Position numbers and translations under genes: made by a program. The notes under the pieces are model-generated. The model worked only from the letters and a program-made list of their open reading frames with translations. It was not told where the DNA came from and searched no databases. Below are positions 44,419 through 51,388 of a stretch of DNA of 51,833 nt, one piece after another. This DNA comes from a virus. Numbering within the stretch: position 1 is the stretch's first letter; each line of letters begins with the position of its first letter. The DNA lies in IMG/VR virus record IMGVR_UViG_3300030419_007368, positions 95,642-147,474 of that record. One strand, given 5' to 3'.

Positions 44419-45171
44419 ATGAAAAAATATTTAAATCTTTTATTGATATTTATTGTACCATTTATAAGTAGTTGTGTTTCGCAAACGACCGTAGTTAAAC
44501 GCCTTTCTGATGTTAAAAAATCAGTAGTAAAAATAGAAACCTATATAAAGCCAGGGGCATGCTCTGATGGGAATACATGTTCTGCTCCAGAATATTCTCT
44601 CCATTCATCCGGATCCGGATCAATTATAATATATGGAGGGTCATTGGCAATATTAACAGCCGCGCATATATGCAACTTAGGACCTTTAGAGGATATTGTA
44701 CGTAAAAGTGGCGGAGACATAGTGCACAAGGCGATTGATCGGTCGAACAAAGTGCATGCGCTGTTCATATTAAAATATAATTTAAAATTAGACATATGTA
44801 TACTTGGCGCTCAAAAAACAAAAGATCTCCCAAATTATCCATTAGTGCTGGCGGTCAAAGCTCCGGAATATGCAGAAAAAGTATATAATCTAGCTGCGCC
44901 GGTTGGCATTATTGATGGAGAGATGGTGCCGGTGTATGAAGGCAGATTTTTTGGTAATAGTAAAAGAAATGCGTTTTACGGAATTCCCACTATTGGTGGT
45001 TCTTCTGGATCTCCTATTGTTAATATTAAAGGTGAATTAGTCGGTGTGATTCATTCTGTGCATTATAGGTTTCATCATATAACTCTTTCTGCAACATATA
45101 CAGATCTCTGGAACTTTATAAAGATTCCACGAAGCCATGAATCAATATATCAAAATTTATTGACACATTGA
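44419..45171 (+). CDS. Lipoprotein trypsin-like serine protease (only plus-strand gene)
   Basis: 250 residues. MKKYLNLLLIFIVPFISSC is a lipoprotein signal (Cys19). Chymotrypsin-fold motifs are TAAHIC with His83, LKLDICIL with Asp125, and GGSSGSPI with Ser196 (third residue of the GDSGGP-like box), so the catalytic triad appears complete. A lipid-anchored protease exposed in the periplasm or outer membrane is expected. It is transcribed opposite to everything else, suggesting its own early promoter or recent acquisition. No strong ribosome site is seen before its ATG. Confidence 0.78.
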   Translation: MKKYLNLLLIFIVPFISSCVSQTTVVKRLSDVKKSVVKIETYIKPGACSDGNTCSAPEYSLHSSGSGSIIIYGGSLAILTAAHICNLGPLEDIVRKSGGDIVHKAIDRSNKVHALFILKYNLKLDICILGAQKTKDLPNYPLVLAVKAPEYAEKVYNLAAPVGIIDGEMVPVYEGRFFGNSKRNAFYGIPTIGGSSGSPIVNIKGELVGVIHSVHYRFHHITLSATYTDLWNFIKIPRSHESIYQNLLTH

Positions 45172-45193
45172 GGGCGCAATATGTGTATCCTAA

Positions 45194-45421
45194 CTAAGAG
45201 GATAGAAGCTCTAAGTTTTTTCGACACCAGTGAAGAGTCTTAGTTTGCAAAGCGCCTGTACGTAGATTTTTTACTCTAGCTACATTAGCTACTTCATCAA
45301 TCTCAGTTATCATTACTTTTTCTGAAGAGCGAGCTTTTTTAACATAAATTTCATTCAGCGCTAACTGAATGTCTTTATATTTGTTATACTCAACTAAATA
45401 TTTTTTTTTGCTTTCTCTCAT
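45194..45421 (-). CDS. Small basic protein, unknown
   Basis: 75 residues when started at the ATG at 45421 (GGAAA lies nine nt upstream); a TTG at 45436 is a weaker start. Basic, with an N-terminal helix and a beta-rich end with MITEIDEVANVARVKNLRTG. It may be a small RNA- or DNA-binding protein. It lies immediately after the tRNA-like gene and convergent with the protease gene. Confidence 0.55.
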   Translation of the reverse strand: MRESKKKYLVEYNKYKDIQLALNEIYVKKARSSEKVMITEIDEVANVARVKNLRTGALQTKTLHWCRKNLELLSS

Positions 45422-45440
45422 TTTTTTTATTTCCAATGGC

Positions 45441-45520
45441 TGGTCGGGCAGGTGGGGATTGAACCCACGTGTAACCGACTACTCTTTCTACGCTTTATAA
45501 GAGCGAGGAGATACTGCCCG
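45441..45520 (-). tRNA. Atypical tRNA-like gene, candidate tRNA-Ile(UAU), no D arm
   Basis: The minus strand reads CGGGCAG at 45520-45514 pairing with CTGCCCG, then ACCA encoded at 45444-45441: a perfect seven-pair acceptor. The T arm GTGGG-TTCAATC-CCCAC is canonical. An anticodon-like stem-loop CGCT-CTTATAA-AGCG gives anticodon UAU in the usual CU-nnn-AA loop context (isoleucine AUA). Only 8 nt separate the acceptor from this stem, so there is no D arm, and the variable region is about 21 nt with a small GTAG-TCGG-TTAC hairpin. Either a degenerate or a truly noncanonical tRNA. Confidence 0.6.
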
Positions 45521-45563
45521 GTTCTGTACTATAATAGTAGCTACAAAATCGAGCGGTGTAAAG

Positions 45564-45731
45564 CTAATCTAAGAGAAGTTTAAGCTGACCTTTACTTTCT
45601 TTCAGATTACTCTCTTCTCTAATTTCTTCAAATTGAAGTCTGGCCAGATGAGGGTATTTATCAAATAACTGGGGGAGTGTCAGATTTTCCTCGACTTGAA
45701 TTCTTTTTATTTCGTCGTTTACCTTTCCCAT
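45564..45731 (-). CDS. Small basic/helical protein, unknown
   Basis: 55 residues from ATG 45731, which has GAGG about eight nt upstream; the reading frame could start 24 nt earlier. MGKVNDEIKRIQVEENLTLP then QLFDKYPHLARLQFEEIREE, helical with an acidic end. It overlaps the 3' end of the upstream gene by 71 nt, in a different frame. Function not known. Confidence 0.5.
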   Translation of the reverse strand: MGKVNDEIKRIQVEENLTLPQLFDKYPHLARLQFEEIREESNLKESKGQLKLLLD

Positions 45732-45945
45732 TTTTCTTTTCCTCTTTGATGTCAAAATCCGGATGCAGTCTAGTCTTTACTACATATCGGTCAGATAGCC
45801 GCTTTACTTTTGCTTGCATCCCTTCATGTTCTTTGTTTTCAGACCATATGTTAATTAGTTTTTTTCGAACTGTGTCTGCTTCTTCGAAGGTTGCATGAAA
45901 AGAATCATTTTTCCAGGGTTTGTTAAATACCTGCTTTACAGTCAT
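45661..45945 (-). CDS. Small charged protein, unknown
   Basis: 94 residues with a strong AAGGAGA ribosome site six nt before ATG 45945. Centre carries KRLSDRYVVKTRLHPDFDIK, tail is highly basic (KKNGKGKRRNKKNSSRGKSD). Possibly nucleic-acid binding. A late-promoter-like sequence lies upstream (45998-46005). It heads the cluster of small genes before the tRNA-like gene. Confidence 0.6.
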   Translation of the reverse strand: MTVKQVFNKPWKNDSFHATFEEADTVRKKLINIWSENKEHEGMQAKVKRLSDRYVVKTRLHPDFDIKEEKKNGKGKRRNKKNSSRGKSDTPPVI

Positions 45946-45997
45946 AATTATCTCCTTATAGTTAACTTGTAATTTTAGTTATATTATATAATAAGAT

Positions 45998-46005
45998 AAT
46001 TTATA
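45998..46005 (-). promoter_or_regulatory. Candidate T4-type late promoter (TATAAATT)
   Basis: Minus strand reads TATAAATT, one base from the T4 late consensus TATAAATA recognised through gp55, about 50 nt before the ATG of the gene starting at 45945. The gap between genes here (66 nt) is larger than usual, as expected for a promoter. Weak because the site is short and very AT-rich. Confidence 0.3.
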
Positions 46006-46011
46006 GAAAAG

Positions 46012-47742
46012 TTAAGAATTAATTTTAATTTTTATTTTATTTTTAGATCTTTGAAAATTTTTAGATTCTTGCAAATCCTGGGGAAATCCAGGAGCGTTCC
46101 ATCTTGTTGGATTTTGATACTCCGGAGAATCGGGCTTAAAAGTACGTCCTGAAGAATCTTTAGGCGCAGGAAATATTTTTTTCATAAACCCGCGGAGATT
46201 CTTACCCATTATCTTTCTTAAAGCTGGATCAACAAGATCGACTCCACTTTTTTGATATTTTCTAACTCGACGAAGTGTGTTACGATCTTCAGCGGTCCAG
46301 GGCCCTCCAGGTGTCTCAGTTCCAATTGGTATATTTTCCCAGTGTCTCTTCAAGAACATCATCTTGCTCCATGCAAGATAATATCTGGTTTGAATTTTAG
46401 CATGAAGATTAAAAAACTCTTCATGTACAAACCAATCGTCTTGATATCCAGCCCACCCAACAAGAAATTGAGCCAGCTCATCAAAACCATGACCTTGTGC
46501 TAAAGTTGTTAGCTTAAGCGCCTCTGAAGAGGTTGCGCCATGCATTTGTGCATCTTGTAACGCTTGATATATTACTACAGCATCAGCCGGAAGCATTAAC
46601 CATCCAGCTATTTTACCTAGGCCTCTGGCGCCCGTAGCGCCTGCGCGCTTAAGCGCTCCGCCAAGAGTTTTCTTTGTTGCGCCTCCAGAGTCTATTATGT
46701 CCTTTAAATCCTTTAAAGCTATTAATGACTGTCTTAGTTTCTGGGCTCGCTGAGTTTGCGCTGCTATTTTCTTTTCTGGAGATCCAGGAGTATTCATCAA
46801 TTTAACATTTTTTGCGCGCGCCTTAGCAAGATCTCTCTTGACTTTATTGATGTCTGCGTCAACTGCTGCAGACATTTTAACTCTCCCTCTTTTAGTCAAA
46901 GGAGGTGCGTTGATCGCGCTCATCTGTCTTCTATATATTTTTGATGTTGGGTCAAGTCGATCGATAACAAAACCCCAGCTAGTTCCAATAGTTGTTCTTA
47001 TTCTATCTGCAATTCTGCGCGCTAAAGAAGCAGTTTCTCCTTTTGCCAATCGGAATTCTTTAGAGCTAGATAAAGACCTCCAGCCTTTGCTTTGAGTTTC
47101 AACCATATCTGAAATTTCGTCTAATACGTGCTGATAATCTTGAGTCCATCTTTTTGGAAGGATGCCGTCAGCGTCAAGTTTGCGAAGATCATCTGCGCTA
47201 TAATGACCACGAAGATCCGAATTTACCACTATGTCTCCGTTAGCTAGTATCTCTACTGTCTCTAGAGGTATAGCGTGTGGAGTAAAGCCTGGCGCCGGCT
47301 TGCCGCTGGGAAGCCTAGGCGTTTCAACTCCTGGCGTCGGCGGAAGATTTTTCAGTCGGGGATTATCAGAGCCTGGCATCGGTTTGATTGGCCCGACGTC
47401 ACGCGGCGCGCCATACTTTTTTTTCGCCGCCGGCGGATCGCCGTAGTCAAGACCTTTAGCTGGACCCACGCCAGGCGCTGGCATGACCGTTGGAGTCCGC
47501 TTCCCGGCGGATCGTTGCCCGGGAAGCGTTTCAGTTCCCACAAAGATGCGACCCGCTGGATTTTCGAACGAGAACGCTCCAGTATCCGGATTAATTTTTA
47601 TAACTGGTTTCTGAATTGAAGAAGTATTTTTTGTCTTGTTGTGTAAATCAACGATGGCACGAAAAATTTCTTGTTTTTCCCGCATATCTAACATTGACCC
47701 TTCAGATAACAATTGCTTGTTGTTGATTTTAATTTTTATCAT
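46012..47742 (-). CDS. Putative capsid-internal/ejected protein with terminal processing signals
   Basis: 576 residues. It opens with MIKIKINNKQLLSEGSML; LSE fits the T4 prohead-protease rule (L/I)xE, giving a putative 14-residue propeptide. It ends with PQDLQESKNFQRSKNKIKIK, where LQE repeats the rule and IKIKI repeats the N-terminal sequence. Residues 65-165 are Pro/Gly-rich. The middle has long basic helices (RIADRIRTTIGTSWGF, INKVKRDLAKARAKNVKLMN). No enzyme motif. By analogy with T4 internal proteins (Alt, IPs) it would be packaged in the head and ejected with DNA; that is inference. Grouped with three other genes with the same signals. Confidence 0.65.
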   Translation of the reverse strand: MIKIKINNKQLLSEGSMLDMREKQEIFRAIVDLHNKTKNTSSIQKPVIKINPDTGAFSFENPAGRIFVGTETLPGQRSAGKRTPTVMPAPGVGPAKGLDYGDPPAAKKKYGAPRDVGPIKPMPGSDNPRLKNLPPTPGVETPRLPSGKPAPGFTPHAIPLETVEILANGDIVVNSDLRGHYSADDLRKLDADGILPKRWTQDYQHVLDEISDMVETQSKGWRSLSSSKEFRLAKGETASLARRIADRIRTTIGTSWGFVIDRLDPTSKIYRRQMSAINAPPLTKRGRVKMSAAVDADINKVKRDLAKARAKNVKLMNTPGSPEKKIAAQTQRAQKLRQSLIALKDLKDIIDSGGATKKTLGGALKRAGATGARGLGKIAGWLMLPADAVVIYQALQDAQMHGATSSEALKLTTLAQGHGFDELAQFLVGWAGYQDDWFVHEEFFNLHAKIQTRYYLAWSKMMFLKRHWENIPIGTETPGGPWTAEDRNTLRRVRKYQKSGVDLVDPALRKIMGKNLRGFMKKIFPAPKDSSGRTFKPDSPEYQNPTRWNAPGFPQDLQESKNFQRSKNKIKIKINS

Positions 47743-47745
47743 AGC

Positions 47746-48396
47746 TTATATCCTTCCTGGTTCACACTTTTTTCCTCCTCCATCGATAGCCGGCGTCGGC
47801 TTATATCCGGGAGGGCAATCCGGCCCTAAGATTTTTTCTATTGGGGCCGTGAGCACAAGCGGAAAATTACGGTTTTGAAACCGTTTCGCATCACGAATAA
47901 TTCTCAAATCTGATTTGGTAAATTTTCTTCTGTCTTTAAATGCTCTACCATCGCTACAATGTTCTTTTCGAACTTCTTTTGGTGTGTCTAAATCACAGTT
48001 TTCTAGATATACCCTGTATATTCCTACTTCGCCAACTCTTCCTCGTGTATATTTATAAAGATCCCATGCTTCTCGATATCTTATCTTTATTTTTCCTAAT
48101 TCCTCTGTAGGATCCCAGAAGCCTTGAGTGTAAAGTCTTTTATGAAACATATCTCTACATTTAGACTGCAAACCACCGGCAGACATACACTCTATGTAAA
48201 GATCTCTTGCTGGTATGAGTTCGCCGATCGCGGCCATGCCACTGGCCCACCCAACAACTTTGAAAAATCCTTTAAAGAAGTTTTTGAACGCCGACGTCGA
48301 GCCAGTTGCTAGTAACTCAGGATCTGGTAGTTTTGACCCTTCGCCTAATAACTCCCTTGACCTTTTTCTGCTTTCTTTTATTGTTACTCGGATCAT
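47746..48396 (-). CDS. Putative capsid-internal protein with N-terminal LxE propeptide
   Basis: 216 residues. The N-terminus MIRVTIKESRKRSRELLGEG has LGE|G, again matching the (L/I)xE cleavage rule and the MI(K/R) start of the gene just downstream (46012-47742, 3 nt away). The following part has a hydrophobic helix (SAFKNFFKGFFKVVGWASGM) and many Cys (CMSAGGLQSKC, LENCDLD, EHCSDG, PDCPPG, KKCEPG) that could form disulphides in the virion. No known function. Confidence 0.62.
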   Translation of the reverse strand: MIRVTIKESRKRSRELLGEGSKLPDPELLATGSTSAFKNFFKGFFKVVGWASGMAAIGELIPARDLYIECMSAGGLQSKCRDMFHKRLYTQGFWDPTEELGKIKIRYREAWDLYKYTRGRVGEVGIYRVYLENCDLDTPKEVRKEHCSDGRAFKDRRKFTKSDLRIIRDAKRFQNRNFPLVLTAPIEKILGPDCPPGYKPTPAIDGGGKKCEPGRI

Positions 48397-48429
48397 ACTA
48401 GTAATTAGTGCAATAAGTTTGTTATAATA

Positions 48430-48816
48430 TTAAGTACTGTATTTTTCTTTTATGTGCGGGCTTATTGGTACTGAGTCGCCGTCTCCATCAACTCTAACAA
48501 ATGTCATATCTGTTGAGCAAACACGACGTTGCGAGCCGTTGTATGGACTGTGCCTCCTGGCCTCCAAGCCCACGATTATTGAGGAGTTGCCAATTTTTTT
48601 AAGATCGCCATAAATTTTAATTATCTGCCCCGGCCTTACTGGTTTTTCAAAAATAACTTCTGTTATTTTTTTAGTCACCATCCTAGGTGATTCACAGATT
48701 TCAGCTGCTAGAGTGGCGCCGGCTTCATCGAGCCAAGATAACATGAGTCCTCCGAATAGATTTCCATGGAATCCAACGTCTTTTGTCATACAAACGTGAG
48801 ATGATATTAATTTCAT
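48430..48816 (-). CDS. Hotdog-fold acyl-CoA thioesterase (YciA-like)
   Basis: 128 residues. SSHVCMTKDVGFHGNLFGGL with Asn19 and MLSWLDEAGATLAAE with Asp30 are the typical hotdog active-site motifs; KKITEVIFEKPVRPGQIIKI is the second half. Known YciA-type enzymes hydrolyse acyl-CoAs. In a phage this is an auxiliary metabolic gene that may free CoA or fatty acids, or change lipid pools. Its start follows the small membrane gene's stop with no gap, so both are co-translated. Confidence 0.82.
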   Translation of the reverse strand: MKLISSHVCMTKDVGFHGNLFGGLMLSWLDEAGATLAAEICESPRMVTKKITEVIFEKPVRPGQIIKIYGDLKKIGNSSIIVGLEARRHSPYNGSQRRVCSTDMTFVRVDGDGDSVPISPHIKEKYST

Positions 48817-48984
48817 TTATTTTCCTTTGATTAAACGATTTAATCGTTTTATTTTTTTATCTAAAACAGATATTTCATCTTCTAAATTAGCTAATCGTTC
48901 TTGAGTAGAATAATAGAACCCACCCATTGTAGCAGCAAAAGCCACAATTGTTATCAAAGTTTTAAGATCTAAATTAATCTTCAC
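48817..48984 (-). CDS. Small single-span membrane protein (55 aa)
   Basis: From GTG at 48984 (overlaps the upstream stop by 11 nt) the frame reads MKINLDLKTLITIVAFAATM, then GGFYYSTQERLANLEDEISV and a basic end, stop at 48817. One transmembrane helix (about residues 8-25) followed by a coiled-coil-like segment with LxxLxxxIxxLxxKI spacing. This layout fits a small holin, an inner-membrane spanin or a phage membrane scaffold. Its zero-gap junction with the thioesterase gene (AAAGGAAAATAAATG) supports it. Confidence 0.72.
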   Translation of the reverse strand: MKINLDLKTLITIVAFAATMGGFYYSTQERLANLEDEISVLDKKIKRLNRLIKGK

Positions 48985-49408
48985 TTTCCATCTCACGCGG
49001 ATTATTTTTGATAGGTCCGCCAGAGGCCCAACTTAAACACGTTCTTTCTTGTCGGCATACAAAATCAAACTTGTGACAAAAGCCAAAACCGCCTGCGTCC
49101 CATTGCTCGTATTCATCGTCTGCGACTGCTTTCTCCAAACACTCTTTCATTTGAGAAGAAACATTGAAAAACCTGCAGTTATGACATCTCATACTTTTAG
49201 CTTGCTTTACATCTGTATTCCATTTATCTGCATAAAAATCCCAAAATTTTTCGTTGGCTTCACCAGGGTTCGCCGGCCCATATTTTGCTTCATCAATCGC
49301 TATTTGTCTTTTTTCATTGTTTAATTGTGAGTCTTGAGTTGCAGGAGGACAAACAAACTCTTTTACTTCATTTACAAATTTACGCCAGTTTTCAAATAAG
49401 TTTTTCAT
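48974..49408 (-). CDS. Cys-rich putative capsid-internal protein with targeting N-terminus
   Basis: 144 residues. MKNLFENWRKFVNEVKEF is strikingly close to the T4 internal-protein capsid-targeting sequence (for example IPIII, MKTYQEFIAEA), with VNE in place of the LxE site. The rest has a six- or seven-Cys pattern (MRCHNCRFFN, MKECLEKA, FGFCHKF, FVCRQERTCLSW) suggesting a small metal-binding or disulphide domain, and ends CLSWASGGPIKNN. It may be packaged with the genome. The metal and function are unknown. Confidence 0.65.
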   Translation of the reverse strand: MKNLFENWRKFVNEVKEFVCPPATQDSQLNNEKRQIAIDEAKYGPANPGEANEKFWDFYADKWNTDVKQAKSMRCHNCRFFNVSSQMKECLEKAVADDEYEQWDAGGFGFCHKFDFVCRQERTCLSWASGGPIKNNPREMESED

Positions 49409-49423
49409 AATATTAAATAGTTG
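49389..49423. repeat. Imperfect 35-nt direct repeat at a gene start (copy 1)
   Basis: This sequence covers the first codons and the ATG region of the 48974-49408 gene. It is nearly the same as 51354-51388, at the start of the 49439-51373 gene. It suggests that the 5' ends (targeting peptide plus leader) were copied from one gene to the other. Confidence 0.7.
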
Positions 49424-49438
49424 TTGATTGTTTATAAA

Positions 49439-51373
49439 TTACTTCCATTTTCGCCAGTTTTCGAAAATCATTTTCATTTCTTGTAAGTCTTGAGGAACAG
49501 GTCCTATTTCTTCTTTTTCACCTTTATCTCCATGGGCCCAAGAAGGCGTTTGATCAAGATCTGGATAATCCTCAATATCTTCTTTTGAAGGTCCAAGATA
49601 TCTTCTTCCTTTCATGAGCCATTCACCAACTTCCGAACCATATTTTTTAGCTAAAATCATAATTAATTCAGTTAATTCTACTCCTGGGTCAAATGACCTT
49701 GCTATTTCTAAAAGTATTAATGAATGAAGCTCTGCTTGAGAATCTCCAAGCGCAACTAACGGCATGCCGGCAAGCGTTTGAACTGCTCCGCCAACTGTCA
49801 TAGATGTTGTACCATCCCATTCTTCGCGAATGCCGGCTTTCCGCTCCAGTCCGCGTATATAAGCTGCATATGCTTCGTCATAAGGAAAAAGTGCTGTTGC
49901 AAAGAATGTGCTAAAGAACGGAATCTTTCTTAGAGTTCTTTTAAACCAGTTTTTATCAGGTTTCTTGTTCGCAACAGTCATTTCTCGCGAACCTTGTTCG
50001 GAAAGATCTTCTAAATCTAGCCGCATGTTACTTAGTTCTTCCCAGGACTCTACCATATCATCCAAGAGTTCTATGTTTTTTATAATTGGTTTTTTCTTGC
50101 CCATCAAATTAAAATTTCTGACTAGCACAAGACTAACTAAACGATTTCTAACTAATTTTCTCTCTAAAGGCTGCAATCTTTCCCAACCAACTCTTGATGC
50201 TTTAGAGATTATAGGATCGTTAGTTGCTTTACTAATGTACAATTCTAGATATTTTTCAGGATCGCGGGTTACTTGAGCCACAATTTTTTCTATATTTACT
50301 TGTTCGTCAGAGATTCTTTTCCAGAATTTTTCAGGAAGGATTTCTACTCCTTGTTCTCTGGTACCGACGGCCATGGCTTTTTCTGGATCCATGATCAAAG
50401 ACGGGCTGAAATGCTCCGTATCGTCGAGTTTATTCAGAGAGTGAAAAAGATCCGCCATGGCATCTCCATACACCACGGGAACAAACCTAGGTTTCCTCGG
50501 GCTCGGAGCCTTAAGGCGGCTTGCGACATCTGAGACGTCTTTTCGCACTCTTTTTGGATTTTCAATTTCAATGCTATAATATCGTGCTATGTCTTGTGCT
50601 ATGTCTCTTGAGTTTTTTGCCATCAAGCGTATTGTTTTTTCAGAATAAGGCATGCTTAAAATTATGGTGTTTAAGAGCCACTCTCTCATTGCGTACGCTA
50701 AGGCTGGTTTTTTTGTTGAGCTTGTTCGTCCAATGCCCCGCCGTTCGCGGTGGATGTTCAGGTGCTTAAACCACTCCTCAACAGCGAAATCAAGTATATT
50801 TGAATAATATGCCCATTGGCTTCTTTTTAATTCTTTACTTAATGCATGAAGTACATAACGATGCGGCGCCAGCTGCCGACCAATATGACCTTTACCATAT
50901 TCCAAATTATCAAAAAATTTATCTTGCAGTTTATCAGCAAATTCTTTTTGTTTTTTACCAGCGTCTGCGTACGCGCCATTCTTCCTGCGCCATCTTTCGA
51001 ATCTTTCTTTAAGATATGCTTCGGCTTGTTTTTTCTCGGTAAAGCTCAAATCTTTTATTCCTCTTCCGTCAGGAGATTTGGCTGTATCGAGAATACTCTG
51101 AAAAACAAATTCAATTCCTTTCGGGCCCGCATACCATTTAAAATTAAATTTTGCGCCTTTCGGCCAATATTTCCAACCATCTTCAATCCATGAATCAAGA
51201 CCTATTTTGTTTGGATCTCTTGTTAGATCCAGGACGTCTCCTTCGAAAGTTTCGAGGTATTGCTGAGGATTGGCCTCCATTTTATTTTTTAAAGCGTCCA
51301 GCGCGTCTTGTCCGGGAAGGTCTGTTGGCGCCTCGTTTAAGAATATTCTAAAATTTTCAAATAGTTTTTGCAT
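49439..51373 (-). CDS. Large putative capsid-internal protein with targeting signals at both ends
   Basis: 644 residues. N-terminus MQKLFENFRIFLNEAPTDLP has LNE|A, exactly the (L/I)xE rule, and closely matches the N-terminus of the gene just downstream. The C-terminus is PQDLQEMKMIFENWRKWK: LQE again, followed by a second copy of the FENWRK targeting peptide. The middle is mainly long basic helices (LVRNRLVSLVLVRNFNLMGK) and a hydrophobic part RKIPFFSTFFATALFPYDEA. No enzyme motif recognised. Probably packaged and ejected with DNA. The tmRNA gene ends 13 nt upstream of its ATG. Confidence 0.68.
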   Translation of the reverse strand: MQKLFENFRIFLNEAPTDLPGQDALDALKNKMEANPQQYLETFEGDVLDLTRDPNKIGLDSWIEDGWKYWPKGAKFNFKWYAGPKGIEFVFQSILDTAKSPDGRGIKDLSFTEKKQAEAYLKERFERWRRKNGAYADAGKKQKEFADKLQDKFFDNLEYGKGHIGRQLAPHRYVLHALSKELKRSQWAYYSNILDFAVEEWFKHLNIHRERRGIGRTSSTKKPALAYAMREWLLNTIILSMPYSEKTIRLMAKNSRDIAQDIARYYSIEIENPKRVRKDVSDVASRLKAPSPRKPRFVPVVYGDAMADLFHSLNKLDDTEHFSPSLIMDPEKAMAVGTREQGVEILPEKFWKRISDEQVNIEKIVAQVTRDPEKYLELYISKATNDPIISKASRVGWERLQPLERKLVRNRLVSLVLVRNFNLMGKKKPIIKNIELLDDMVESWEELSNMRLDLEDLSEQGSREMTVANKKPDKNWFKRTLRKIPFFSTFFATALFPYDEAYAAYIRGLERKAGIREEWDGTTSMTVGGAVQTLAGMPLVALGDSQAELHSLILLEIARSFDPGVELTELIMILAKKYGSEVGEWLMKGRRYLGPSKEDIEDYPDLDQTPSWAHGDKGEKEEIGPVPQDLQEMKMIFENWRKWK

Positions 51374-51388
51374 ATTATTAAATAGTTG
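51354..51388. repeat. Imperfect 35-nt direct repeat at a gene start (copy 2)
   Basis: Start of the 49439-51373 gene and its leader; matches 49389-49423 over about 35 nt with a few differences and a shifted base. Its last bases run into the CCA end of the tmRNA gene, so the tmRNA 3' end and the repeat are joined. Confidence 0.7.

Noticed and set aside
45172-45193. Bidirectional terminator between the convergent protease and small gene
   Set aside because: The 22 nt spacer shows no clear hairpin with a T run.
45441-45520. A second tmRNA or a tmRNA half
   Set aside because: It has an anticodon-type stem-loop and is 80 nt long with no tag frame, so it is closer to a tRNA.
47275-47619. Plus-strand frame of 114 codons and many others opposite long genes
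   Set aside because: These lie fully inside minus-strand genes with clear protein features, have no ribosome site or family signal, and are shadows.
49425-49438. Late promoter TATAAACA before the 48974-49408 gene
   Set aside because: Two mismatches at its end and only about 20 nt before the ATG; the AT-rich context makes it unconvincing.
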